The notes beneath the pieces were generated by a model that saw only the letters and a list, made by a program, of their open reading frames with translations, was not told where the DNA came from and made no database searches. Made by a program: the position numbers and the translations under genes. Of a DNA stretch of 64,000 bases, positions 1 through 7,801 are shown piece after piece (the stretch's first letter is position 1; each line of letters starts with the position of its first letter). The DNA comes from Ga0077555 sp046154645 (GTDB lineage Bacteria > Pseudomonadota > Alphaproteobacteria > Rhizobiales > Hyphomicrobiaceae): NCBI GenBank assembly GCA_046154645.1, contig JBJXDZ010000168.1:1-64000 (forward strand), given 5' to 3'.

Positions 1-2
1 AA

Positions 3-47
3 AGACCGCGGAGCATCGCCAACAGAGACCGCGGAGCATCGCCAACA
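3..47. repeat. Short tandem duplication, 22-nt unit
   Basis: A 22-nt unit beginning AGACCGCGGAGCATCGCC occurs twice, at 3-24 and 26-47, separated by one base. No coding frame is convincing here. It lies at the window edge, so more copies may exist to the left. Seen directly; function unknown. Confidence 0.75.
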
Positions 48-61
48 ATGACAGCAGGCTC

Positions 62-128
62 GGGGTCAGACCCCTGACGATTGCGTCAGCAGGTCATCTG
101 CAGCGTCGCGTGTCAGGGGTCTGACCCC
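62..128. repeat. Inverted repeat of the GGGGTCAGACCCC family
   Basis: A 17-nt sequence at 62-78 (GGGGTCAGACCCCTGAC) is repeated as its exact reverse complement at 112-128, with a 33-nt spacer. Each arm is itself nearly palindromic. The same core recurs near 44147, 44698 and 44741 in this window. This looks like a dispersed intergenic repeat of REP type; the class assignment is inference. Confidence 0.75.
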
Positions 129-161
129 TGTCCAAGCGCAAGCGACCGTCGGTTCGCCGCC

Positions 162-294
162 GTAGGTCGGGTCAAGTGGCGCGGCACGCGCCCACGCGAC
201 CCGACGCCAAGACTGCAAGCGTCGCGCTGATCGCATTGACGTTGGTGGGCTTAGTGTCGGGTCGCTGCCAAGTGCAGGGCTTGACCCGACCTAC
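162..294. repeat. 15-nt inverted repeat pair, GTAGGTCGGGTCAAG
   Basis: GTAGGTCGGGTCAAG at 162-176 is matched by its exact reverse complement at 280-294. The 103-nt interval has no persuasive gene: the 91-codon frame that crosses it has no usable ribosome site and a composition unlike neighbouring proteins. The stretch 1-336 therefore holds only repeats as far as I can see. Confidence 0.7.
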
Positions 295-336
295 GACCGA
301 CCCTCGCGCCATTCCGCCTGACCGCCCCCTCGATCC

Positions 337-924
337 TCAAAACAAGTGGATTGCACTTGGGAAGAAGAACCCGACGATGGTGAAAAAGATGCCGCTGCAC
401 GCCAACAGACCTGACAGCCAGAGCAGCAAGCCACTTTTCACGAGCAGATAGGCACCTGCCAGCACGATGGCGATCTGGAACGCGGCCGAGGCCACTTCGA
501 AGTGATGGTACTTCTCGAGCGAGAGATCACGCAACTTCTCCGCCGCCTTGGCCTTCTGCGCCAGCTCCTGGCTTCCCTCACCCGTCTCGGGCTCGGTCCG
601 GTAGCGCTGCGCCTGCGCCTTCCAATCCGCCACGCGCTTTTCCAGCAGTTGCTTGGTGGCCGGATCGCGGGCCAATTGAATATCCACCGCCAGCGCGTCA
701 GCTGCCGTTTCCACGGCCGTGCGCCGGATCGTCTTCGCCTGAAAGAAGGCCCACAGATTGGAGGCCTCGACATTCTTGGCGATGTAGGTGGTCTGCGCGC
801 TCTTGCCGAACGTTTCGGCGATGGCCAGAAACAGGGCCAGCACGGAAATGAAGATGGCGATGTACTTGCCCAGCCCTTCGGTTGGCGCGTCGTGTCCGTG
901 CCCAGCCCCGTGTGCGTGCGACAT
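337..924 (-). CDS. DUF4337-family membrane protein
   Basis: The product is 195 residues. It has a His-rich start (MSHAHGAGHGHD), one membrane segment near residues 18-40, a charged soluble middle with coiled-coil character (about 45-130), and two closely spaced membrane segments at the C terminus. This matches the usual layout of DUF4337 proteins, whose function is not known. The start at 924 is chosen because AGAGGA sits just upstream; the frame stays open for 30 more codons without a better site. It stands alone, with the FAH gene upstream on the same strand 133 bp away. The family call comes from recognising the N-terminal and middle pattern. Confidence 0.75.
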   Translation of the reverse strand: MSHAHGAGHGHDAPTEGLGKYIAIFISVLALFLAIAETFGKSAQTTYIAKNVEASNLWAFFQAKTIRRTAVETAADALAVDIQLARDPATKQLLEKRVADWKAQAQRYRTEPETGEGSQELAQKAKAAEKLRDLSLEKYHHFEVASAAFQIAIVLAGAYLLVKSGLLLWLSGLLACSGIFFTIVGFFFPSAIHLF

Positions 925-1057
925 GTCGAGTTCCTCTTTGCGTGGTTCGGATGGCAGTCCCTGAACAGGCCTGCGGCCGGGCGAGACAGTGCTCGGGCCC
1001 GGCCGCAGTTTCAAGCGTCAAATCATAGACTTATCGGTTAACATTGCCACGTAACTG

Positions 1058-1741
1058 TCACACCACCTCGACCAGGAGGTCGTCGAGGCCGTCGACGTGG
1101 CCGTGCAGCTTGTCACCCTTGACGATGGCGCCGACGCCGGACGGCGTGCCGGTCATGATGATGTCACCGGCCTTGAGCTCGAACAGCGTCGAGATGTAGG
1201 CGATCTGGCCCGGCACATCCCAGATCATCTGATTGAGGTCACCGGTCTGGCGGCGCTTGCCGTTGACATCCAGCCAGATGGCGCCCTTCTCCAGGTGGCC
1301 GGTCTGCTCGGCCGGGATCAGCGCCGTGGCGGGGGCTGAATGCTCGAAGGCTTTGCCCACTTCCCACGGCCGACCCATGTCCTTGGCTTTGCCCTGCAGG
1401 TCGCGGCGCGTCATGTCGAGGCCGATGCCATAGCCCCACACGCACTTGAGCGCATCTTCCGTCTTGATGTTCACGCCGCCAGACTTCAGTGCGACGATCA
1501 TCTCGATCTCAAAATGCACATCCTTGGTGCCGGCCGGATAGGGGAACTTGCCGTCGGTGCGCAGGTTGCTCGGGTTCTTCTGGAAGAAGAACGGCGGCTC
1601 CTTGTTGGGATCGTGACCCATCTCGCGCGCATGCTCGGCATAGTTGCGGCCGATGCAGTAAATCCGGTGCACGGGAAACAGCTTGTCGGAGCCCTTGATA
1701 GGCAATGCCGCCTGCCGCGGCGGGTCGATCACATAAACCAT
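1058..1741 (-). CDS. Fumarylacetoacetate hydrolase (FAH) family protein
   Basis: The 227-residue product has the FAH fold signatures: CIGRNYAEHAREMG near residues 29-42, the metal-binding HFEIEM motif near 76-81, the GYGIGLDMTRRDLQ stretch near 104-117, and a terminal GDIIMTGTPSGVGAI segment. These proteins are Mg2+-dependent hydrolases, decarboxylases or isomerases acting on small oxo-acids, such as acylpyruvates or ring-cleavage products. The length fits the short single-domain subgroup (acylpyruvase/FAHD1-like). No catabolic operon surrounds it, so the substrate cannot be inferred. Confidence 0.88.
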   Translation of the reverse strand: MVYVIDPPRQAALPIKGSDKLFPVHRIYCIGRNYAEHAREMGHDPNKEPPFFFQKNPSNLRTDGKFPYPAGTKDVHFEIEMIVALKSGGVNIKTEDALKCVWGYGIGLDMTRRDLQGKAKDMGRPWEVGKAFEHSAPATALIPAEQTGHLEKGAIWLDVNGKRRQTGDLNQMIWDVPGQIAYISTLFELKAGDIIMTGTPSGVGAIVKGDKLHGHVDGLDDLLVEVV

Positions 1742-1886
1742 GGCGTTCGGTCCTCGGAATGGTCCTTTTGCCCGCCTCCCGTAGCAGATCGACGCCGGGC
1801 GTCATAGGGGATGTGGACGCATCGCGCTTGACCGCACCAGTCCGCAGCAGGTCAATGTGATACCCTGAACCGGAGATCAAGCAACG

Positions 1887-2243
1887 ATGCGCACTGTCAT
1901 CTTGGCCGCCTGCCTGCTGCTGCTTTCGGTCCTGCCCGAAACCAGTGTGGCGCAGCCGCCGCAAGCACCCGCCGCTGCACCGCCGCCCGCTGCAACCGCG
2001 GCCTCCCGCTTCACGCGCGAACCCAACCTCGACCGCTCCGGCAACGATCTGCGCAAGGATATCCTCCCTCCCGACGCCGGCATCGAGGTTTGCGAGCAGC
2101 GCTGCCTGGAAGCGACGGGGTGCGTGGCCTTCACCTACGTCAAGCGCAGCACCACGGTGCCTCAACCCATCTGCTGGCTGAAGGCGACGGTTCCCGTTGG
2201 CTATTCAAGCGAGTGCTGCATCAGCGGCGTTCTGCAGAAGTAG
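1887..2243 (+). CDS. Secreted PAN/Apple-domain protein
   Basis: The 118-residue product starts with a clear Sec signal peptide (hydrophobic residues about 5-17, cleavage near SVAQ), then a Pro/Ala-rich linker to about residue 40. A small cysteine-rich domain follows: CEQRCLEATGCVAFTYV, a CWLK segment and a final CC pair. This spacing is typical of bacterial PAN_4 domains, disulfide-bonded modules that bind carbohydrate or protein outside the cell. The even number of cysteines (six after the signal) fits an exported protein. It is divergent from the FAH gene, with a 145-bp gap that should hold both promoters. Confidence 0.72.
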   Translation: MRTVILAACLLLLSVLPETSVAQPPQAPAAAPPPAATAASRFTREPNLDRSGNDLRKDILPPDAGIEVCEQRCLEATGCVAFTYVKRSTTVPQPICWLKATVPVGYSSECCISGVLQK

Positions 2244-2324
2244 CCGCGTCCTCCGGCCATCGCAGGCCAAGGCGCGGTCGATCAGCTGATCGTCGCGGAC
2301 TGACTGGCTCACACCAACGTGGCC

Positions 2325-4757
2325 TCAGCCGCGAATAACGCCGCCCGTGGCGCGCTTCACCTCGGCCACCACCTTGCCGGCGATGGCCTCGATTTCGGCG
2401 TCGGTCAGCGTCTTGTCCTTGGGGGCCAGCGTCACTTCGATGGCGAGCGACTTCTTGTCGGCACCGAGACTGCCGCCCTCGAAGACATCGAACACGTCGA
2501 CGCCCGAAATCAAAGCTTTGTCGGCATTTCTGGCGGCCTTGATGACGTCGGCCGCCGCCACACCCTTGTCGAGCACGAACGCGAAGTCGCGCCGCACCGG
2601 CAGCAGGTCACCCGCCTCCAGCGGCGGCTTGGCGCGGCTCTTGCGCTTCTCAGCGGGCAACGCACCGAGGAACACTTCGAACGCGGCCGCACTCCCGGCG
2701 AGATCCAGCAGCCTCAACGTCTCCGGATGCAGCTCACCGAAGTGCGCCAGCACCACCTTGGGACCGAGGCGCAACGTTGCCGAGCGTCCGGGGTGGAACC
2801 AGGCCGGGGCATCGCGCGTGATCTGCGCCTTCGACGCGTCGATGCCCAGGCTCAACAGTAGCGCCACGGCATCGGCCTTGCCATCGAAGCTGTCGGCCGC
2901 AGCGGCCTTGCCGTCCCAGTGGCGGCCCGTGCCAGAGAGGCGCGCGGCGCCAGCCCGGATGCCGGCTGCGACCATGAGTTGGCCGGTGGCTTCGTCGGAG
3001 CGATAGGCCTGGCCGACCTCGAACAGGGCGATGTCGTCGAAGCCACGATTGCGATTGCGCGCGGCAGCCGCCAGCAGACCCGGCAGCAGGCTTGGCCGCA
3101 TCGTCGTCATCTCGGACGAAATCGGATTGGCGAGTTGCAGCGCCTCGTCGCCGCCGCCGAAGTGCTCAGCCTCGCCCTGCTTGATGAAGGACCAGGTGAT
3201 CGCCTCAACCATGCCACGCGCGGCCAGCGTGCGCCGGGCGCGCCGAACGCGACGCTGCAGGTCGGTCAGTGTTGCACGTGTGACACCGCCGGTCAGGCGC
3301 GGCAGTGGCACGGATTGCACCGATTCGAGTCCGGCAATGCGGGCCACCTCCTCGATCAGGTCGGCTGCTCCATGCACGTCCGGCCGCCAGCTCGGCGCGG
3401 TCACCTTGTATGTGGGCCCTTGGCCCTCTAGCTTGAAGCCCAGCGCCTCCAGCGTGCGCTTGATCTCCGCATCGGGAAGCTTCAGACCCATCAGCTTCTC
3501 GACGCGCGCGAAGGCGAAATCGACCACGAACGGCTTCACGGGCGGCTTGCCGGCGATGCGCTTTTTCGACGGCTGGCCACCGGCCACATCCAACATCATG
3601 CGCGTCGCCAGATCGAGGCCCGGCTCGATGTAAGCGGGATCGACACCACGCTCGAAGCGATAGCGGGCATCGGTTTGCACACCGGCTTTTCGGCCGGTCG
3701 CGGCCGTGCGCACGGGATCGAAGTAGGCGCATTCGATCAGGATGTTGGTCGTCGTCTCGGTGGAACCGGTATCCTCGCCGCCGAGAATGCCGCCGAAGCC
3801 CAGCACCGCGCGGTCGTCGGCGATGACGCACATGGTGTCGTCGGTGACGTACTCCTTGCCATTGAGGCCGAGGAATTTCTCGCCCGACTTTGACAGTCGT
3901 GCGCGAATGGCGCCCTTCAGCTTGTCGGCGTCATAGACGTGCAGCGGGCGGCCCTGATCGATGGAGATGTAGTTGGTGACATCGACGACGGCGTTGATCG
4001 GCTTCTGGCCGACAGCCTTGAGCCGCTGCTGCAACCAGGCCGGGGCCGGGCCATTCTTGATGCCCTTGATGTAACGCCCGGCGAAGCACGGACAGGCGCT
4101 GTCATCGCTGCCGGGGAATTCGATTTTGATCTCCACAGGGCAATCGAAGGTGCCTTCGACGCCTTCGAGCTTGCGTTGTGGCTTGAGCGTGCCGATACCG
4201 GCCGCTGCGAGATCGCGCGCAACGCCGCGGACGCCCGTGCAATCGGGACGGTTGGGTGTGAGCTTGATCTCGATCACGGCGTCGCCGAGGCCCATGACAT
4301 CGACGTAGCGGCGGCCGACGTTGTCCGCGAATTTGGCATCCAATTCCACGATGCCGGCGTGGTCCTCGGACAGCTCCATCTCGCGTTCGGACAGCATCAT
4401 ACCGTTGGAGACGACGCCGCGCACGGGTTTCTTTTCCAGCGTTATGCCGGTGCCGGGGATGTAGGCGCCGAGCGGTGCGAAGACGCCGACCAGACCGGTC
4501 TTGGCGTTTGGTGCGCCGCACACCACCTCGACCGTGGGCTTGCCCTTCTCGATCTCGACTTGCAGCACTTGCAGCCGGTCCGCCTGCGGATGGCGCTTGG
4601 CATCCAGCACGTGCGCAATGGTGAAGGCCGCAAGCTTCGCTGCGGGATCATCGATGCCTTCCACCTCGAGCCCGATCTGGTCGAGCTTAGCCTTGATCTC
4701 GGCTACCGTCGCCGAGGTCTCGAGATGATCTTTCAACCAGGAGAGCGTGAATTTCAT
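2325..4757 (-). CDS. pheT: Phenylalanine--tRNA ligase, beta subunit
   Basis: The 810-residue product has full family length. The N terminus MKFTLSWLKDHLE is diagnostic. It is followed by the EMAP-like tRNA-binding domain (about 39-150, with the NGMMLSEREMELSEDHAGI segment), the B3/B4 editing region (about 215-380, including GRPLHVYDADKL), the B5 domain (about 400-480), the catalytic-like core, and a C-terminal FDX-ACB anticodon domain (about 715-809). It pairs with PheS as an alpha2beta2 enzyme charging tRNA-Phe. Normally pheT follows pheS almost directly; here 907 bp carrying a toxin-antitoxin pair separate them. Confidence 0.98.
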   Translation of the reverse strand: MKFTLSWLKDHLETSATVAEIKAKLDQIGLEVEGIDDPAAKLAAFTIAHVLDAKRHPQADRLQVLQVEIEKGKPTVEVVCGAPNAKTGLVGVFAPLGAYIPGTGITLEKKPVRGVVSNGMMLSEREMELSEDHAGIVELDAKFADNVGRRYVDVMGLGDAVIEIKLTPNRPDCTGVRGVARDLAAAGIGTLKPQRKLEGVEGTFDCPVEIKIEFPGSDDSACPCFAGRYIKGIKNGPAPAWLQQRLKAVGQKPINAVVDVTNYISIDQGRPLHVYDADKLKGAIRARLSKSGEKFLGLNGKEYVTDDTMCVIADDRAVLGFGGILGGEDTGSTETTTNILIECAYFDPVRTAATGRKAGVQTDARYRFERGVDPAYIEPGLDLATRMMLDVAGGQPSKKRIAGKPPVKPFVVDFAFARVEKLMGLKLPDAEIKRTLEALGFKLEGQGPTYKVTAPSWRPDVHGAADLIEEVARIAGLESVQSVPLPRLTGGVTRATLTDLQRRVRRARRTLAARGMVEAITWSFIKQGEAEHFGGGDEALQLANPISSEMTTMRPSLLPGLLAAAARNRNRGFDDIALFEVGQAYRSDEATGQLMVAAGIRAGAARLSGTGRHWDGKAAAADSFDGKADAVALLLSLGIDASKAQITRDAPAWFHPGRSATLRLGPKVVLAHFGELHPETLRLLDLAGSAAAFEVFLGALPAEKRKSRAKPPLEAGDLLPVRRDFAFVLDKGVAAADVIKAARNADKALISGVDVFDVFEGGSLGADKKSLAIEVTLAPKDKTLTDAEIEAIAGKVVAEVKRATGGVIRG

Positions 4758-4798
4758 GGGGTGTTCTCGTATGACGGATGTCGTCTCTTTGTTTCGGA

Positions 4799-5218
4799 TC
4801 AGTCGAGCCAGTTCTCGACGCGAAGGTTCGGGACTTTTTCGAAATCGCGGAGATTGCGCGTGAGTAGCGTCGCATTGTGCGCGAGCGCAACACTAGCGAA
4901 GCGCAAGTCCATGGTGCCAATGCGGATTTTCTCGGATACCAGTCGAACAAACGTTTCGTCGACGTTCTCCGACCATGGCAAGATCTCCCAATTCTTGAGT
5001 GCCTCCCAAGTTGCGGCATATCGCTGATAGGCAGCGACTCTTGCAGGGGCCGTGCGGGCCTTGCTGATCCTCGCAAGCCATCCACGGTTCAACTCTTCCA
5101 ACGTGATGATCGATACGAAAGCCGGCTCACGTGAAGCATCGAGACGCCGGCGCAAGGCTGCTCCTGTTGCTGCGCCGCGAATGAACTCGCTCAAGTGGTC
5201 GGTATCGAGCAGCAGCAT
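4799..5218 (-). CDS. vapC: PIN-domain ribonuclease toxin, VapC-like
   Basis: The 139-residue product is a complete PIN domain. The N terminus MLLLDTDHLSEF supplies the first acidic residue (Asp5, possibly Asp7), the ITLEELNRG helix the conserved Glu, and GTMDLRFASVALAHNATLLT plus TRNLRDFEKVP the remaining acidic and Asn/Asp positions. VapC toxins are Mg2+-dependent endoribonucleases that cut tRNA or rRNA and are neutralised by an adjacent antitoxin. Its ATG follows the antitoxin stop directly (stop 5219-5221, start 5216-5218), indicating translational coupling. The pair lies between pheS and pheT, in the same orientation, so it is probably transcribed with them. Confidence 0.87.
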   Translation of the reverse strand: MLLLDTDHLSEFIRGAATGAALRRRLDASREPAFVSIITLEELNRGWLARISKARTAPARVAAYQRYAATWEALKNWEILPWSENVDETFVRLVSEKIRIGTMDLRFASVALAHNATLLTRNLRDFEKVPNLRVENWLD

Positions 5219-5458
5219 CTATTTCTGGCGTGTGCGCCAGGCTCGACCGAGACGTTCGGCGTCGCGCGTGATCTCATCATCAGGGACATTTCCAAATGAT
5301 CGCATGTACGGTTTCTCAGTCGCGTACTTGGACGCTTTCAGCTCGGCAACTTCGCGTTCTAAAGCAGTTATCCGATCGATCAACGGACGCAGTTCGGCTC
5401 GTGGACCATCGGTGGCGTCAGACTTGGCGGTCTGTCTCTTGGTCGTTGTTATGGGCAT
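5219..5458 (-). CDS. Putative antitoxin partner of the VapC-like toxin
   Basis: The 79-residue product begins MPITTTKRQTAKSDATDG, continues with a leucine-rich heptad segment (residues about 20-42, IDRITALEREVAELKASK) and ends in a charged tail. I do not see a clear AbrB, RHH or Phd fold, so the antitoxin role rests on position: directly upstream of, and abutting, the toxin gene. The start at 5458 is chosen because the upstream continuation of the frame is Arg/Ser/Trp-rich and unlike protein. A GGAG lies about 12 bases upstream, which is rather far. A start further upstream cannot be excluded. Confidence 0.62.
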   Translation of the reverse strand: MPITTTKRQTAKSDATDGPRAELRPLIDRITALEREVAELKASKYATEKPYMRSFGNVPDDEITRDAERLGRAWRTRQK

Positions 5459-5465
5459 CGGTCTG

Positions 5466-5570
5466 CTACTCCAGCGTCTGCTTCTTCTGGGAGCTGTGGC
5501 GCGTCGCGTGATCCAATTGCTCGAGATCGGCCAGCCGCTTGTCGAGTGATGCGTTGTCTGCGTTGTCCAT
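5466..5570 (-). CDS. Possible 34-codon ORF upstream of the antitoxin gene
   Basis: An ATG at 5570 opens a 34-codon frame (MDNADNASLDKRLADLEQLD at its start) ending with TAG at 5466-5468. A GGGAAG lies about 7 bases upstream of the ATG. The composition (Asp, Leu, Gln, His, Lys) is protein-like and unlike the overlapping frame, which is rich in Arg, Ser and Trp. It ends 7 bases before the antitoxin start, so it could be a leader peptide, or the original N-terminal part of the antitoxin now in another frame. Support is limited to composition and ribosome site. Confidence 0.3.
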   Translation of the reverse strand: MDNADNASLDKRLADLEQLDHATRHSSQKKQTLE

Positions 5571-5664
5571 CTCATGTCTTCCCGGTCATTCGGTCTTTCG
5601 CCGTTACGATCCTAAATGGTACCCGAGAAAATCACCGCCAGCAGTTCCATTCAGCGACACACCT

Positions 5665-6750
5665 TCAACTGCTCATGCCCCCTGCCAGCGTCGGCACGTC
5701 GAAAGCCGAGAAGCCGTAGTGCTTGAGCCAACGCAGATCGGCGTTGAACATGTCGCGCAGATCCGGAATGCCGTATTTCAGCATGGTGATGCGGTCGAGG
5801 CCCATGCCGAAGGCCCAGCCCTGGTACTTCTCGGGGTCGAGGCCGCAGTTGGCGATGACCTTGGGATGCACCATGCCGCAGCCGAGAATTTCCAGCCACT
5901 GGCCGGGCTTGCCGATGGCCTCGGCGCCGACGTCGACTTCGGCCGAGGGTTCCGTGAACGGGAAGTGTGAGGCGCGGAACCGCATCTTGACCTGATCGAC
6001 CTCGAAGAAGGCCTTGCAGAATTCCTCCAGGCACCACTTCATGTGCCCGAAGTGCGTCGTCTCGTCGATGACGAGGCCTTCGATCTGGTGGAACATGGGC
6101 GTGTGCGTGGCGTCGCTGTCCATGCGGTAGACACGGCCCGGCACGATGATCCTGATGGGCGGCTTCTGGCTCATCATGGTGCGCACCTGCACGGGGCTCG
6201 TGTGCGTGCGCAGCAGCTTCGGCGCGGCGGAAGTGCCGTGCGCGGTGTTTGGGGTCTTCAGGTAGAACGTGTCGTGCATCTGCCGCGCCGGATGCTCGGG
6301 CGGGATATTGAGCTTGGTGAAGTTCAAGTCGTCGCTCTCGATATCCGGCCCCTCGGCAATCGAGAAGCCCATGTCGGCAAAGATCTCGGCGATCTCGTCG
6401 AATACCTGGCTCACGGGATGAATGCGGCCCTCCGCCATGGGGCCGGGACGCACCGGCAGAGTCACGTCGGCGCGCTCGCTGGCGAGCTTGGCTGTCAGGG
6501 CCGCCGCTTCCAGGACGCCGCGACGAGCATCGAGCGCGTCGGACACCCTGGTTTTGAGCGCATTGACCGCGGCACCGAAGGTCTTGCGCTCGTCTGGCGC
6601 CATCTTGCCGAGCGTCGCCATCAGCTCGGACACCTTGCCCTTCTTGCCGAGGGCGGCCACGCGCACCTGCTCGATCGCTGCCAGATCGGCTGCGGTGGCG
6701 ATGTCGCCGAGCAGTGCCGATTCCATTGTCGTGAGATCTTGACTGGACAT
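5665..6750 (-). CDS. pheS: Phenylalanine--tRNA ligase, alpha subunit
   Basis: The 361-residue product starts MSSQDLTTMESALLGD and has the N-terminal coiled-coil arm (about 1-85) that contacts tRNA-Phe. The class II aminoacyl-tRNA synthetase core follows, with HPARQMHDTFYL, motif 2 in GRVYRMDSDATHTPMFHQIE, and motif 3 in GMGLDRITMLKYGIPDLR. It activates phenylalanine with ATP as part of the alpha2beta2 enzyme. The start at 6750 is preceded by AAGGTG at good spacing; the frame is open further upstream but with non-protein-like sequence. The gene follows rplT by 82 bp, forming the usual rpmI-rplT-pheS order. Confidence 0.98.
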   Translation of the reverse strand: MSSQDLTTMESALLGDIATAADLAAIEQVRVAALGKKGKVSELMATLGKMAPDERKTFGAAVNALKTRVSDALDARRGVLEAAALTAKLASERADVTLPVRPGPMAEGRIHPVSQVFDEIAEIFADMGFSIAEGPDIESDDLNFTKLNIPPEHPARQMHDTFYLKTPNTAHGTSAAPKLLRTHTSPVQVRTMMSQKPPIRIIVPGRVYRMDSDATHTPMFHQIEGLVIDETTHFGHMKWCLEEFCKAFFEVDQVKMRFRASHFPFTEPSAEVDVGAEAIGKPGQWLEILGCGMVHPKVIANCGLDPEKYQGWAFGMGLDRITMLKYGIPDLRDMFNADLRWLKHYGFSAFDVPTLAGGMSS

Positions 6751-6832
6751 GAGGATCACCTTGCCCAAACGCCGACAGCCGAAAGGAGACTGACTCCTTC
6801 CGGCTCGGCCAACCGTTATCGATGGCGTGAGC

Positions 6833-7195
6833 TCAGGCGGCCTTGACGGCAGCCTGGGCCTGATCGACGAGGGCCTTGAACCCAGCCGCATCCTTCACGG
6901 CGAGGTCGGCGAGCACCTTGCGGTCGATCTCGATCCCGGCGACCGAGAGACCGTGGATAAATCGGCCGTAGGTGAGGCCGTGCTCGCGCGTCGCGGCGTT
7001 GATGCGCTGGATCCACAACGCCCGGAACGTGCGCTTGCGGCGCTTGCGATCCCGGTAGTTGTATTGCATCGCCTTCTCGACCGCCTGCTTGGCGATCCGG
7101 ATCGTATTCTTGCGCCGGCCGTAGTAGCCCTTGGCGGCTTTCAGTGTCTTCTTATGCTTCGCGTGGGCGGTAACGCCGCGTTTGACGCGTGCCAT
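6833..7195 (-). CDS. rplT: 50S ribosomal protein L20
   Basis: The 120-residue product begins MARVKRGVTAHAKHKKTLKA, with the highly basic N-terminal tail and the globular RNA-binding C-terminal domain (about 60-115) of L20. L20 is an early 23S rRNA-binding protein needed for 50S assembly and in several bacteria represses its own operon. Length and sequence are standard. It lies between rpmI (122 bp upstream) and pheS (82 bp downstream); a long inverted repeat occupies the rpmI-rplT gap. Confidence 0.99.
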   Translation of the reverse strand: MARVKRGVTAHAKHKKTLKAAKGYYGRRKNTIRIAKQAVEKAMQYNYRDRKRRKRTFRALWIQRINAATREHGLTYGRFIHGLSVAGIEIDRKVLADLAVKDAAGFKALVDQAQAAVKAA

Positions 7196-7228
7196 GGAAA
7201 AGCTCCGTCACTTCAAGATGAGGGTTTA

Positions 7229-7282
7229 GGGAGTTGGGAATAGGGTGTTGGAAGGTTGGAAGTGGGATCTTGCCCAACTCCC
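7229..7282. other. 10-bp inverted repeat between rpmI and rplT
   Basis: GGGAGTTGGG at 7229-7238 is matched by its exact reverse complement CCCAACTCCC at 7273-7282, with a 34-nt loop. In the operon mRNA this would form a stem just upstream of the rplT ribosome site. It has no T tract, so it is not an obvious terminator. A role in L20 feedback or RNA processing is possible but not shown by the sequence. Confidence 0.55.
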
Positions 7283-7317
7283 GACTGCCTGGACCCTACT
7301 CGCTTCCTGAACGCGCT

Positions 7318-7518
7318 TCAGCGCGCGTACGGCATGTACTTCTTGACGATCTTGGCGTCGGAATCGTTCAACACCATGGTGCCGCGCGCCGTCTGGATGA
7401 ACTTCGCCGTACGCTTGATCATCCCGTGCCGCTTGCCCTGTGCCGCCGCCTTAACCTTGCCGGTACCGGTCATCTTGAAGCGCTTTTTGGCGCCACTCTT
7501 GGTCTTCAACTTGGGCAT
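7318..7518 (-). CDS. rpmI: 50S ribosomal protein L35
   Basis: The 66-residue product begins MPKLKTKSGAKKRFKMTGTG and ends IVKKYMPYAR, both diagnostic of L35, a small basic protein of the large subunit. The start at 7518 gives the standard length; the longer open frame upstream is an artefact of GC-rich sequence. It heads the visible rpmI-rplT-pheS(-TA-)pheT cluster. The infC gene that often precedes rpmI is absent, so the promoter should lie in 7519-7800. Confidence 0.98.
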   Translation of the reverse strand: MPKLKTKSGAKKRFKMTGTGKVKAAAQGKRHGMIKRTAKFIQTARGTMVLNDSDAKIVKKYMPYAR

Positions 7519-7656
7519 TTCGCTACTTCCTTGGTTGTCTCTCGGGCCATCCGGTTCAGGTGCCGCGCCAGCCTTGCAGCCGCCACGCCTGGACCAAACA
7601 AACACGGCCGCCACGTCGTGCTCCCCGGCCTTTGCAGGCCGCAGAGCCGATGCAGC

Positions 7657-7717
7657 GTCCACCCGGAGATGGGTTATTGAGCATCAGGAGCCGCCACGGC
7701 ATGCCCTGCCGGGCGGC
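7657..7717 (+). repeat. Degenerate direct repeat, copy A (left of rhodanese gene)
   Basis: A segment of about 61 bp that starts GTCCACCCGG and ends GCGGC matches 8449-8508 at roughly 80 percent by eye, with a few single-base gaps. Both copies run in the same direction and enclose the rhodanese gene. The stretch 7519-7801 holds no other gene I can support. Confidence 0.6.
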
Positions 7718-7801
7718 TCGACGGGAGTGCTTATATGCGACACTCGCCGGTGCTGACAAGGCGGAACTGGCGCATCGCGCGCGGGCGGCGCCAATTTCCG
7801 C

